Source: Costus lasius (Eukaryota; Streptophyta; Magnoliopsida; Zingiberales; Costaceae). From it: 64,000 nucleotides of DNA. Within the stretch, counting starts at the first letter, position 1. Every line of letters begins with the position of its first letter. The notes below the pieces were generated by a model. That model was not told the DNA's origin and did no database searches. It saw only the letters and a list, made by a program, of their open reading frames with translations. Below, one piece after another: positions 23,171 through 36,000 of the stretch. The stretch covers positions 76,838,596 to 76,902,595 of the forward strand of contig CM050454.1 of the NCBI GenBank assembly GCA_027563935.2. Direction: 5' to 3'. A program made the translations under genes and the position numbers.

Positions 23171-24019
23171 AGTACACAGCACAAATGACAGATGCGCATG
23201 CAGCAATTGGCTTCTCTAGATAGGTGGTCTAGAGGTCGACTCTAGAACAGGCGCATACTACCTGATGGGCACATTTGAGCTGCAGAGGGCGCTTGGGCCC
23301 GGGCTGGGCCACATGAAGTGCCAGAGTCCCATAAAGAGCTCAAGTGAAGACTTTTGTAAAACTAAGGTTTTACTTAGGCTTTTATGGGCGTTTACCACAT
23401 AAGATATTTGGTGCTTTCATTTACTGTTTTAAGTAATATTAGCACATGCATGCTTTAATCTTCTGCTATCACTATAGAATTTGCATGATAGTAAGAAGAT
23501 AAAAGACCGTTAAAATCCAACGTCAATATCAAGCTCGATAGCCTTCTGACGCGAAACCTCACTGTTCTGACTATCGTTGGAGCTGTGTTGTACCCACTCA
23601 GTGGGCACGCCTAGCTATCTTCAGACGGTGCGCGATTACACCTACATGCTACAGAGAAGGGATTTATCGCTTCTCGTTGCTCAGCATAGCACGTGGTAGT
23701 CCAGGGAGTAGGTCAGGTCAGCTTGACCATATATGCTACATATTGGGCATATGATAGCTAGATGGAGGCAGCCATCTACCGGTGATTAGTGCTTGTATTC
23801 TCTGTGTATCTTATCTCGCCTGAGCGGGACGCGAAGATCAAGTATGAAAAATGGATCCCATCTCACTAAAAGAGTTTCACTCTTTCGGGCTGTTTTATTT
23901 GATTTTCAGTCAGATAAAATAGTGAGAAAAGAATCACTCTTAAGTCCTGGATTGATTCTAACATGGATACTGACCTTGTTGTTCTTGCTATGTTGTAGAT
24001 TCCTGCAGCAACGAACACC

Positions 24020-27000
24020 ACAGGGCTCAATTTGTGATCCATATTGGAAAAGGAGAAGTTTGCTGGGCCAAACTTCTCAGACTGGTACAGACAGCTTAAG
24101 ATTGTACTTAAAGCTGAGAGGAAGCTGTATGTCCTTGAGTCGGCAATACCGGCTCAACCCGCTGTGAACGCCGCAAGGGCGGTTCGAGATGCTTATGAAA
24201 AGCACGTCAGTGATAGTACTGATGTCGCTTGCCTTATGCTTGCGTCAATGACGCCCGAGCTCCAGCGTCAGCATGAGGATTTGTCAGCTATTGATATTAT
24301 AGCAAATCTCAAAATGCTGTATGCTGCACAGGCAAGGACAGAACGCTATAACTTGACAAAACTTTTCTTTCATAGCAAACTGACTGAAGGGAGTCCAGTG
24401 GGAGCTCACGTACTCAAGATGATTGGGTATAAGGAGGCTCTAGAAAAACTGGGACATACCATCAATCAAGAACTTGTTGTAGATATTATCCTGCAGTCTC
24501 TCCCGGCCTCTTTTGATCCGTTCATCATTAATTTTAATATGAACAAAATCGACTGTACTCCGGCAGAGTTACTGAACATGCTCTGTACCACAGAGCAGAC
24601 TCTTGAGAAGGGAAAGCCTTCATCCTCTGTCTTAATGGTTCCTTCAAGGAATAAGAAGAAGGGGAAGAAGGGCAAAACCCCTATCAAGAGCTACAACAAG
24701 GCTTTGAAACAAAAGGTGAAGCGGTCAAAGGACAACAGATGTTTCCATTGTGGCCAGCTAGGTCACTGGAAGAAGGACTGTAGAGCGCTCCAAGGAGAGA
24801 AGAAGGGAAGCAAGCCTTTCACTTCTGGCTCAGGTATTTACGTGACTGAAGTCATGGTAGCTTCTTCTATTTCATGGGTGTTGGACACTGCATTTGGAGT
24901 TCACATTTGTTCAAATGTGCAGGAACTCAAGAGAAGAAGATAGGTGGGACAGCATGAGGTGGACCTACGAGTTGGAAACGGGGCACGGGTTGCTGCTATT
25001 GCTGTAAGGGAATATAACATCTCTTTACCATCTGGTTTTGTATTAGAACTTGACAATTGTTATTTTGTACCAAGCATAACTAAGAATATTATCTCTATTC
25101 CTGCTCTTGTCAGGAAAGGTTTTTCTTTTGAATGCAAAACTTCACAGTGTTGTATTTCATATGATAATATTGTTTATGCAACTAGGTCGATTAACAATGG
25201 GTTATACATGTTGGACATGGAATGTTCTGTACAACAAATTGATAACAAGAAAGCCAAGCATACTGATGATAGCACCTTATTATGGCATAGTCGTTTAGGC
25301 CACATTAACAAGAAGCGCATTAAGCGGTTGCATGATCATGGACTGCTGGGACGAAGACTCCTTTTTCTAATAAAGGTGAAAGGGCTTCAGGTTTACTTGA
25401 CCTAATTCACAGTGATGTGTGTGGGCCGTTTAGTAAACATGCCCGAGGTGGCTATTCATACTTTATTACTTTCACTGATGATTTCAGTAGGTATGGTTAT
25501 GTCTATTTAATGAGACATAAGAGTGAATCTTTTGACAAGTTCAAAGAATTCAAAAATGAAGTACAGAATCAGTTAGGCCGAAATATCAAGGCACTTCGTT
25601 CAGATCGAGGTGGAGAATACTTGAGTCGTGAGTTTACTGACTATCTGAAGGAGTGTGGGATTATCTCACAGCTCACTCCACCAGGAACACCGCAATGGAA
25701 TGGTGTGTCCGAAAGGAGAAATAGAACCTTATTGGATATGGTTCGTTCTATGATAAGTCAGGCTACTCTACCTTACTCCTTTTGGGGATTTGCACTGGAA
25801 ACAGCTGTAATGGTGCTAAACCGAGTGCCATCCAAGGCCGTTTCAAAGACCCCATATGAGTTATGGTATGGGAAACAGCCGAGCTTGACATTTATCAGGA
25901 TCTGGGGCTGCGAGGCTTATGTCAAAAAGCTTGCCTCTGGGAAACTAGAGAGCAGATCTGACAAATGTATCTTTGTCGGTTACCCTAAGGAAACTAAGGG
26001 TTATTATTTCTACGATCCCAAGGAGAACAAGGTATTTGTTGCTCGGACGGCCATTTTTCTTGAGAAGGAGTTTCTTCTGCAAGAAGCCAGTGGGAGAGAA
26101 ATAAAACTGGATGAGAATCCAGAGGAAGGACAAAATAGTCAAGCACAGTTGGATGTGCCTGAGTCGGTAGAACAGGTTACTGAACAATCTGAGGCTCAGA
26201 TATCACGGGAACCGCGAAGATCGGGAAGGATCCGTCGACAGCCTGATCGCTATGACGGAGTCTACATTATTGATAATGATGAACCCCTCACTTATGCGGA
26301 TGCGGTCAGTGGACCGGAGTCAGCTAGATGGCTTGAAGCTATGCGAGCCGAGATGGACTCCATGTCAGATAACCAAGTTTGGGATTTGGTTGATCCGCCT
26401 CCGGGAGTTATCCCTATAGGCTGTAAATGGATCTTCAAGAAGAAGATTGACATGGATGGTAACGTGGTTACCAATAAAGGCAGGCTAGTTGCGAAAGGTT
26501 TCAAACAAATCTACGGGATAGATTATGATGAAACTTTCTCACCTGTAGCCATGTTTAAGTCTATTCGGATTCTTTTCGCAATAGCAGCATATTATGATTA
26601 TGAGATCTGGCAGATGGATGTGAAGACTGCTTTCCTTAATGGAAATTTGCAAGAGGATGTGTATATGACACAACCTGAAGGTTTCACTAATCCATCAGAT
26701 CGTCATAAAATATGCAAGTTAAAGAAGTCCATTTATGGACTTAAACAAGCATCAAGAAGCTGGAATATTCGTTTTGATGAATCAATCAGTGAATTTGGTT
26801 TCATCAAGAACGAAGATGACCCGTGTGTATATAAAAGATTTAGTGGGAGCGTAATTACTTTCCTAGTCCTCTACGTCGATGATATCTTAATCATTGGAAA
26901 TGATATTCCTGAACTGCATGCTGTTAAGGCATGGTTAAGGAAATGTTTCCAGATGAAAGATTTAGGAGAAGCAGCCTATGTATTAGGTGTAAAGATCTAC

Positions 27001-27855
27001 AGGGATAGATCTAAGAGGCTTCTCGGGCTGTGCCAGAGTACTTACATCGATAAAGTCCTGGAGAGATTTCATTTAGAGAATTCTAAAAGAGGATATCTTC
27101 CAGTCAGACATGGTCTGAATCTTTCGAAGAGTCAGTGTCCACAAACACAGACTGAGAAAGATGAAATGGACAATACGCCTTATGCTTCGGCTATTGGGTC
27201 CATTATGTATGCGATGTTGTGTACTCGCCCTGACGTCGCTTATGGGTTAAGCGTGACCAGTCGATTCCAAAGTAATCCAGGTCAGGCGCACTGGATTGCA
27301 GTCAAGAACATCTTGAAATATCTGCGGAGGACCAAAGATATGTTCTTGATATATGGTGGTCAGGAAGAACTCAGTATTGAAGGATATACTGACGCTTCGT
27401 TCCAGTCTGACCAGGATGATTTCCGATCGCAATCAGGCTATGTTTTTAGCTTGAATGGAGGAGCAGTGGTGTGGAAGAGTTTCAAACAGTCTATCGTTGC
27501 TGATTCCACAACTGAAGCCGAGTATGTTGCAGCCTCAGAAGCATCCAAGGAGGCAGTGTGGATTCGTAAGTTCGTGAGAGAACTTGGTGTTGTTCCTTCG
27601 AGTGCAGATCCTTTGGTTATCTTCTGTGATAACACTGGAGCAATCGCACAGGCAAAGGAACCACGGTCGCACCAGAAGTCCAAGCACATACAGAGACGGT
27701 TTCACTTGATCCGGGAGATCATTGATCGTGGCGAGATCAAAGTCTGCAAGGTTCATACAGATGACACTCTGGCTGACCCGCTTACCAAGCCTCTGGCGCA
27801 GCAGAAGCATGAGAAGCACTGTAATAATATGGGTTTGAGATTTCTCAACCATTAG
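24020..27855 (+). pseudogene. copia Gag-Pol of element D, multiply disrupted
   Basis: Aligned to E, the initiator ATG is replaced by ACA (24020-24022) and codon 6 is TGA (24035-24037). A TAG replaces Gln after protease (24941-24943). A 55-bp deletion at 25351/25352 shifts the frame and removes the C-x-x-C half of the integrase zinc domain. Downstream, 25417-27855 is open through integrase DDE, RT with YVDD and RNase H, ending DPLTKPL...FLNH. Gag keeps the knuckle CFHCGQLGHWKKDC. The long downstream frame suggests disruption is not very old, but this copy cannot make its own proteins. Confidence 0.93.
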
Positions 27856-27860
27856 ATTAA

Positions 27861-27875
27861 GTGCAAGTGGGAGAT
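27861..27875 (+). other. polypurine tract of element D
   Basis: The purine-rich GTGCAAGTGGGAGAT directly precedes the 3' LTR start at 27876 and is identical to the tract in E. Confidence 0.8.
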
Positions 27876-29565
27876 TGTTGGGGTATGCCCTTAAGGCTAA
27901 TGTTTGAGGCCTTGGGATTGTATCAGTATCATGTATAAACTCTTTTGTTTATAAAGGCAATGGTTGTTATTCAGTTTGTTACATTGTCTGCTGCAATAAG
28001 TGTGCTTCTGAATAATGTCTCAAAGCTGTTCAGCTAGGCTGACATGTACTTTTGTCCTTAGTCGATATATCTTGGTGAACATGAGACAGCCTTGATATGA
28101 TTGAGACTAATATGTGTTCTAATCTTATAGGATGCTTCGAGCATGAAATAAGATGTAGACTCATGGGTACATTGGATGTACTGGACAGACCCTACTAGGA
28201 TATTCAATTGCTTGTCACAATGTGAATAATCCTTGATTGTAACAAGTGGCACATGTCCTCTGACTTGAGATCGCTTGTGTTTCTAAATGATGATTGTCAT
28301 TGTTTTGAGTTAGTTCAATATCATTTGAAACATAATGATTATAGACTATCTTGGATAATGAGCTTGAGTCAGGTTAGGGCACTAGTGATAGACAAAGGAT
28401 TGCCATCTCCTTGATTGGAGTGTGATGTTCAAAAGGGGCCCCCCTGGATGAGATGATTGAGAAAGTGTATGGCCATACCCAGGTGACTGTGTTCATCTGA
28501 TCTAATCATGCTCATCATATTGGAGTTACAGGCTTGACACGCTTGTCCAATAAGAACATCCAGTGGCAAAGGAATCATGTATGCCTTGTGAGTTTGATTC
28601 ACACTTGTGCTGTGATTTGGGTGTAGTCTTGGAAGACTCTTTCCTTTATATCGGGAGACAGTGATGTGTTGCTAGATACCCCTCACTGATCGTGATAACA
28701 TAAGTTATCGTTACCGACATTTAAAGGAAACCCTCAGGGTCGCACAATTTGATGATATGGCTTACTTAAGTCAGATCGTGTGGACTGAATTGTTTGGGTT
28801 CAGTTTAAATGGATTTAATCTCTGATTGTGAGTGAGATCTGGTCTGATCATGTTTGATTGATTAGGGCTTGAGATCGGTAAGCTTCGATCGAGAGAATGG
28901 ATGCTAGATCCCTCAGATCAGAAGCATCAAGAAGTGAGCGGTCAGATCTTAAGCCTTAGTGGTTTATTATGATCTGGACTAGTTGCTTGGTTTATTTGGT
29001 TATTGAACCAAATCAATTTGAACCAGCTCATTGAATGAGCGTATGGTTCAATTAAAGAGGCAATTGCGATTGGGGTAATGCATGGTCGCAAGTGGAGATG
29101 GTGTTTGCTATTTTTAGATAGCATGTCACATTCGTGACCACCTCTCACGTTGGCTCTCACGACGCTAATCTCTCTCGCCTCTTGCCCCCTTTCCTCTGGT
29201 CTCTTGACACTCGTGTGGTGAAGAGGTTGACAAAAAGAAGAGGAAAAGAAATCGCCAAGCAGAGAAGCTCTTCATCCTTTCCATTCGACAAAGAACGCTT
29301 TGGGACCTTGCTAGCACAAGGATCGCCAAAGGGAGTAAGCGACATCAATTGTGTGCGTCGCTTTGGAGAAGATCTCTTTTGGTCTTTGATTCCAAGACAC
29401 CATCCAAGTGATGACAATGGTGAGAATTTGTTTTCTTATCTATTCAAGTTTTCGATAGTTGATCATATAATGCATGCTATTCGATCCTAAGGAAACCCTA
29501 GATTCCGCCTATGCCATTTTATCCTTGTGCATGCTTTAGGGTTTCGCCCCCCAGTGGGAACTTCA
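27876..29565 (+). repeat. 3' LTR of element D
   Basis: A 1690-bp forward LTR, TGTTGGGG...GGGAACTTCA, directly after the polypurine tract. It resembles the LTRs of C, E and F more than D's own 5' LTR. The following base begins a reverse LTR fragment belonging to E. Confidence 0.9.
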
Positions 29566-30052
29566 CATCATCCAAGATAGTCTATAACCATTATGTTTCA
29601 AATGATATTGAACTACCTCAAAACAATGACAATCATCATTTAGAAACACAAGTGATCTCAAGTCAGAGGACATGTGCCACTTGTTGCAAACAAGGATTAT
29701 TCACATTGTGACAAGCAATTGAATATCCTAGTAGGGTCTGTCCAGTACATCCAATGTACCCATGAGTCTACATCTTATTCCATGCTCGAAGCATCCTATA
29801 AGATTAGAACACATATTAGTCTCAATCATATCAAGGCTGTCTCATGTTCACCAAGATATCTCGACTAAGGACATTACAGCATGTCAGCCAAGCTGAACAG
29901 CATTGAGACATTATTCAGAAGCACACTTATTGCAGCAGACAATGTAACAAACTGAATAACAACCATTGCCTTTATAAACATAAGAGTTTATACATGATAC
30001 TGAAAGAATCCCAAGGCCTCAAACATTAGCCTTAAGGGCATACCCCAACACA
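29566..30052 (-). repeat. first 487 bp of element E 5' LTR, inverted
   Basis: A reverse LTR piece running from mid-LTR to the exact terminus CCCCAACA. Its reverse complement matches the first 487 bp of E's 3' LTR (36998-37484) with one mismatch by eye, including variants not seen in other copies here. It is therefore assigned to E's missing 5' LTR. It is followed by CAGCC and a family-2 leader. Confidence 0.78.
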
Positions 30053-30353
30053 GCCCTCGCTGGACATGAAATGCCTGGACTGTCTCAATAAGGGGAATTG
30101 CTTGGAGCAATCGGCCGGCGAGCCCACCTTAGGAAACATGGGTCACTTTGTGCATCTCATCCCACCCTCGTGGGACGCGAAGCCCTATGTGGAATGAGGA
30201 TCTCATCTCACTAGGAAATCTTGGATTTCTCGTTTGACTTTGTGGGTTGTCAATTCGATTAAAAATAGTGGGAGCCATGGTCATTTAAAACAAGTCTAGT
30301 TTAAATGACTCGAAGTAGTACTAATCTGCTGTTTCTTGGTTGTTGTAGAACAA
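30053..30353 (+). mobile_element. family-2 copia leader fragment, 3' half
   Basis: Starts CAGCCCTCGCTGG at the LTR joint and runs to the gag ATG. The matching upstream half of this leader (ending GTATCCAGCC in the same sense) is found inverted at 38683-40089. CAGCC is thus the five-base duplication made when E inserted here. Confidence 0.75.
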
Positions 30354-30666
30354 TGGCTGTGAACAATAGTAGTTGGTCACTGCGATCTCCCCTAGAAAGG
30401 GATAAGTTGGCTGGATCCAACTTACTGGATTGGTATATGAACTTGAGAATCGTGCTCAAGCTCAAAAGGAAGCTTTGTGTCCTTGAGCGTCCTTTTCCTG
30501 AGCCACTTCCATGCTCGGCCTCAGCGGCTGAGAGGGATGCTTATGATAAGCATCAGGTTGATACTTTGGAGGTTGCTAACCAACATGTCACCTGAATTTA
30601 GAGGGTGATATGAATCGAAGAGTGCCTCTGAGATTATTTCTCTCCCACTGTTCTACAGTAAGGACA
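30354..30666 (+). pseudogene. family-2 copia gag, 5' fragment
   Basis: The ATG opens a Gag N-terminus (ERDKLAGSNLLDWY, then LKRKLCVLER) homologous to the family-1 Gag start. A frameshift near 30585, just before the MSPEF (MTPEL-like) segment, brings a stop at 30593-30595. Sequence still resembles gag to about 30660, where it is cut by a reverse-orientation family-1 leader. Only about the first 100 codons remain. Confidence 0.75.
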
Positions 30667-30905
30667 GCTTAGATCTAGTGTGAATCGCGCATGTAATATA
30701 GTTTTGAGAAAACCAACAACATACAAGCGCCAACAAAAGGTAACCTTATACATGCGCAAGGAGAAACAATGCAATGCATTTTCGCCACTTACATATACAA
30801 GATGTATCGCATGTAACCTTAGATCTAATCATAAGTTCGCAAACAAGGATCACAAAATGGCATAAGTAATCATAAAACATGCATTAACCATGCTCTGATA
30901 CCAAT
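30667..30905 (-). mobile_element. leader remnant of copia element Q
   Basis: Reverse-orientation family-1 leader, about 240 bp, starting near CTTAGATCTAG and ending at a primer site (30892-30903) beside the LTR at 30906. The rest of element Q (gag, pol, 3' LTR) is absent. Confidence 0.75.
30892..30903 (-). other. primer binding site of element Q
   Basis: The minus strand reads TGGTATCAGAGC two bases inside the LTR edge at 30906. Confidence 0.82.
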
Positions 30906-32577
30906 TGAAAAGGTCCCCACAAGGGGGCGAAACCCTAACTCATAGGCGCATATGGGAATGAAAGCAGCGGAAAGGGGGTTTCTAGATCTTGCATGCTGTA
31001 TGATTAACAAAAATGACCCAATTGCATATAGAGAAGGATCATACCATAGCCATTTCTAGATGGCGCCTTGGAAGCAAAGATCAAACTTGATCTTCTCCAG
31101 AGGTGACGCACACAGTTGATGTCGCCTACTCCCTTTGCGATCCTTGTGCTAGCAAGGCCCAAAGATGTCCTTGTCGAGTGGAAGGGAAGAGATGTCTTGG
31201 CTTGGCGATTCTTTTCTTCCTCCTCGTCGAGCTCTTCACCACCGTATGTTCTCTCGTCAAGAGCAAGAGACAAGGCGACTAACGAAAAGAGGAAAGGCGT
31301 GAACGTGAGAGAGGGTCACGTAAGAGAAGTGCTATCTAAAAATAGCATGCCACTTCTCTTCATGCGATCATGGGTTTACCCATTCGCAAACTCCACTTCA
31401 CCCTTGAACCATGCGCTCATTCATGAGCCGGTTCACTTGAATTTGGTTCAATAACCAAATAAACCAAGCCATAAGTCCAGATCACATTAAAACCCTAAGG
31501 TACTTGATCTGACCGTTCATCTCCCGATGCTCCTGATCTCACCGATCCAGCATCCATTCTCTCAATCGAAGCTTACCGATCTCAAGCCCTAATCAATCAA
31601 ACATGATCAGACTAGATCTCACTTACAATCAGAGATTAAATCCCTTTAAACTGAACCTGAACAATTCAGTCCACACGATCTGACTCAAGTAAGCCATATC
31701 ATCAAATTGTGCGACCCTGAGGGTTTCCTTTAAATGTCGGTAACGATAACTCACGTTATCACGATCAGTGAGGGGTATCTAGCAACACATCACTGTCTCC
31801 CGATATAAAGAAAAGAGTCTTCCAAGACTACACCCAAAAACAGCACAAGTGTGAACCAACTCACAAGGCATGCATAAATCCTTTGCCACTGGATGTTCTT
31901 ATTGGACAAGCGTGTCAAGCTTGTAACTCCAATATGATGAGCATGATTAGATCAGATGAACATAGTCACCTGGGTATGGCCATACACTATTCTCAATCAT
32001 CTCATCCAGGGGGCCCCTTTAGAACATCACACTCCAATTAAGGAGACGGCAATCCTTTGTCTATCACTAGTGCCCTAACCTGACTCAAGCTCACCATCCA
32101 AGATAGCCTATAATCATTATGTTTCAAATGATATTGAACTAACTCAAAATAATGACAATCATCATTTAGAAAACACAAGTGATCTCAAGTCAGAGGAAAT
32201 GTGCCACTTGTCGCAATCAAGGATTATTCACATTGTGACAAACAATTGAATATCCTAGTAGGGTCTGTCCAGTACATCCAATGTACCCATGAGTCTACCT
32301 CTTATTCCATGCTCGAAGCATCCTATAAGATTAGAACACATATTAGTCTCAATCATATCAAGGCTGTCTCATGTTCACCAAGATATATCGACTAAGGACA
32401 TTACAGCATGTCAGCCTAGCTGAACAGCTTTGAGACATTATTCAGAAGTATAATTATTGCAGCAGACAATATAACAACCTGAATAACAACCATGCCTTTA
32501 TAAACATAAGAGTTTATTACATGATACTGATACAATCCCAAGGCCTCAAACATTAGCCTTAAGGGCATACCCCAACA
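30906..32577 (-). repeat. 5' LTR of element Q, inserted in E leader
   Basis: A 1672-bp complete reverse LTR (TGAAAAGGTCCCC...CCCCAACA). Its terminus joins plus-strand E leader at 32578 without spacer, which marks an integration joint in E's leader. Confidence 0.87.
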
Positions 32578-33092
32578 CGCCCATCTATCTTCAAACGGTG
32601 TGTGATTTCACCTGCGTGTTACAGAGAAGGGATTTATCGCTTCTCGTTGCTCAGCATAGCACGTGGTGGTCCAGGGAGTAGGTCAGGTCAGCTTGACCAT
32701 GTAGGCTACATATGGGGCATATGTTAGCTATATGGAGGCAGCCATCTGTGGGGTCAGAGACTGTGTCGTACCAACTCAGTTGGCACAGTCTGCTGGATTG
32801 CCCAGATGAAGGGGAATCGCACGGGTTGGCGATTGGCAGGGACTGCCTACCAGAAATTAGTGCTTGTACTCTCTGTGCATCTTATCTCGCCTGAGCGGGA
32901 CGCGGAGACCAAGTATGAAATCTGGATCCCATCTCACTAAAAGAGTCTTACTCTTTCGGACTGTTTTAATGGATTTTTCAGTCAGATAAAATAGTGAGAA
33001 AAGAATCTTTCTTAAGTCCTGGATTGATTCTATACATTGATACTGACCTTGCTGTTCTTGCATTGTTGTAGATTCCTGCAGCAACGAACACC
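32578..33092 (+). mobile_element. truncated 5' leader of element E
   Basis: The last 515 bp of leader before the Gag ATG, colinear with D and F. The primer site, the hairpin module and the first about 1.3 kb of leader are missing. The short open frames here are not conserved. Confidence 0.85.
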
Positions 33093-36000
33093 ATGAGCTT
33101 CAATGTGCGATCCCTACTGGAAAGGGAGAAGTTTGCTGGGCCAAACTTCTCAGACTGGTACGGACACCTTAAGATTGTTCTTAAGGCTGAGAGAAAACTG
33201 TATGTCCTCGAGACGGCTATACCGCCTCAACCCGCTCCGAACGCCGCAAGGGCGGTTCGGGAAGCCTATGAAAAGCATGTCAATGATAGCATTGATGTCG
33301 CTTGCCTGATGCTAGCCTCTATGACACCACAGCTGCAGCGTCAGCATGAGGATATGTCTGCTATAGAAATTATAGCAAACCTCAAGATGCTGTATGCTGC
33401 ACAGGCGAGGACTGAACGCTATAATTTGACCAAGCTTTTCTTTCAGAGCAAACTGGCTGAAGGGAGTCCAGTGGGAGCTCATGTGCTCAAGATGATTGGG
33501 CACAAAGAGGCTCTAGAGAAACTGGGGCATACCATCAATCAGGAGCTTGCTGTAGACATTATTCTGCAGTCCCTTCCGGCCTCTTTCGATCCGTTCATTA
33601 TTAATTTTAATATGAACAAGATCGACTGTACTCCGGCAGAGTTGCTGAATATGCTCTTGACTACAGAGGAGACTCTAAAGGGAAAGCCTTCAACCTCTGT
33701 CTTGATGTTTCCTTCCAGGAACAAGAAGAAGGGGAAGAAGGGCAAAGCCCCTGTCAAGAACTACAACAAGGCTCTGAAACAAAAGGTTAAGCGGTCGAAG
33801 GAATACAGATGTGTCCATTGTGGCCAGCTGGGTCACTGGAAAAAGGACTGTAAAGCGCTCCAAGGAGACAAGAAGGGAAGCATCGCTTCTGGCTCAGGTA
33901 TTTTTGTGACTGAGGTCATGATATCTTCTTCTTCTATTTCATGGGTGTTGGACACTGCATGTGGAGTTCACATTTGTTCAAATGTACAGGAACTCAAGAG
34001 AAGAAGGCAGGTGGGACAGCATGAGGTGGACCTACGAGTAGGAAACGGGGCACGGGTTGCTGCTGTTGCTGTAGGAGAATATCACATCTCATTACCATCT
34101 GGACTTGTATTAGAACTGAACAATTGTTATTTTGTACCTAGCATTACCAAGAATATTATCTCTATTCCTGCTCTTGTCAGGAAAGGGTTTTCCTTTGAAT
34201 GCAAGACTTCAAAGTGTTATCTTTCTCTTGATAATATTATTTATGCTACTGGGTCAATTAACAATGGGTTATTCATGTTGGACATGGAATGTTCTATACA
34301 AAATATTGATAATAAGAAAGCCAAGTATGCTGATGACAGCACCTTGCTATGGCATAGTCGTTTAGGCCATATTAACAAGAAGCGCATTAAGCGGTTGCAT
34401 GACCATGGACTGCTGGGATCATACTCCTATGAGGATATTGATACATGCAAAGCTTGTTTATTGGGCAAAATGACGAAGTCTCCTTTTCCTAACAAAGGTC
34501 AAAGGGCTTCAGGTTTACTTGACCTCATTCACAGTGATGTGTGTGGGCCATTTAGTAAACATGCCAGAGGTGGCTATTCATACTTCATTACCTTTACTGA
34601 TGATTTCAGTAGGTATGGTTATGTCTATCTAATGAGACATAAGAGTGAATCTTTTGACAAGTTCAAAGAGTTCAAAAATGAAGTACAAAATCAGCTAGGC
34701 CGAAATATCAAGGCACTTCGTTCAGATCGAGGTGGAGAATACTTGAGTCGAGAGTTTACTGACTATCTGAAGGAGTGTGGGATTATCTCACAGCTCACTC
34801 CGCCAGGAACACCGCAATGGAATGGTGTGTCCGAGAGGAGAAATAGAACCTTACTGGATATGGTTCGTTCAATGATGAGTCAGGCTACTTTACCTTACTC
34901 CTTTTGGGGATTTGCACTGGAAACAGCTGCAAAGGTACTAAACCGAGTGCCATCCAAGGCAGTTTCAAAGACTCCATATGAGTTATGGTATGGGAAACAG
35001 CCGAGTTTGACATTTATTAAGATCTGGGGTTGCGAGGCTTATGTCAAAAAGCTCGCCTCTGGGAAACTAGAGAGCAGATCTGAGAAATGTATCTTTGTCG
35101 GTTACCCTAAGGAAACTAAGGGTTATTATTTCTACGATCCCAAAGAGAACAAGGTATTTGTTGCTCGGACGGCAATTTTTCTTGAGAAGGAATTTCTTCT
35201 GCAAGAGGCCAGTGGGAGAGAAATGAAGCTGGATGAGAATCCAGAGGAAGGACAAAGTAGTCAAGCACAGTTGGATGAGCCTGAGCCAGTAGAACAGGTT
35301 ATTGAACAACCTGAGGCTCAGATATCACGGGAACCGCGTAGATCGGGAAGGATCCGTCGACAGCCTGAGCGCTATGACGGAGTCTACATCATTGATCATG
35401 ATGAACCCCTCACTTATGCGGATGCGGTCAGTGGACCGGAGTCAGCTAGATGGCTTGAAGCTATGCGAGCCGAGATGGACTCCATGTCAGATAATCAAGT
35501 CTGGGATTTGGTTGATCCGCCTCCAAGAGTAATCCCTATAGGCTGTAAATGGATCTTCAAGAAGAAGATTGACATGGATGGTAACGTAGTTACCTATAAA
35601 GGCAGGCTAGTTGCGAAAGGTTTCAAACAAATCTACGGGATAGATTATGATGAAACTTTCTCTCCTGTAGCCATGTTCAAGTCTATTCGGATTATTCTTG
35701 CGATAGCAGCATATTACGATTATGAGATCTGGCAGATGGATGTGAAGACCGCTTTCCTTAATGAAAAACTGGATGAGGATGCGTATATGACACAACCTGA
35801 AGGTTTCACTAATCCATCAGATCGTCATAAAATATGCAAGTTAAAGAAGTCCATTTATGGACTTAAGCAAGCATCTAGAAGCTGGAATATTCGTTTTGAT
35901 GAATCAATCTGTGAATTTGGTTTCATCAAGAATGAAGATGACCCGTGTGTATATAAGAGGTTTAGTGGGAGCGTGATTACTTTCCTAGTCCTCTACGTCG

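Larger units (their letters stand above)
22261..24019 (+). mobile_element. 5' leader of element D
   Basis: About 1.76 kb of untranslated leader, a diverged homologue of the C and F leaders. It carries the hairpin module (23039-23170). The A/B-box region near 23213-23254 is recognisable but decayed (AGGTCGACTCT in place of GGTTCGACTCT). Confidence 0.82.
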
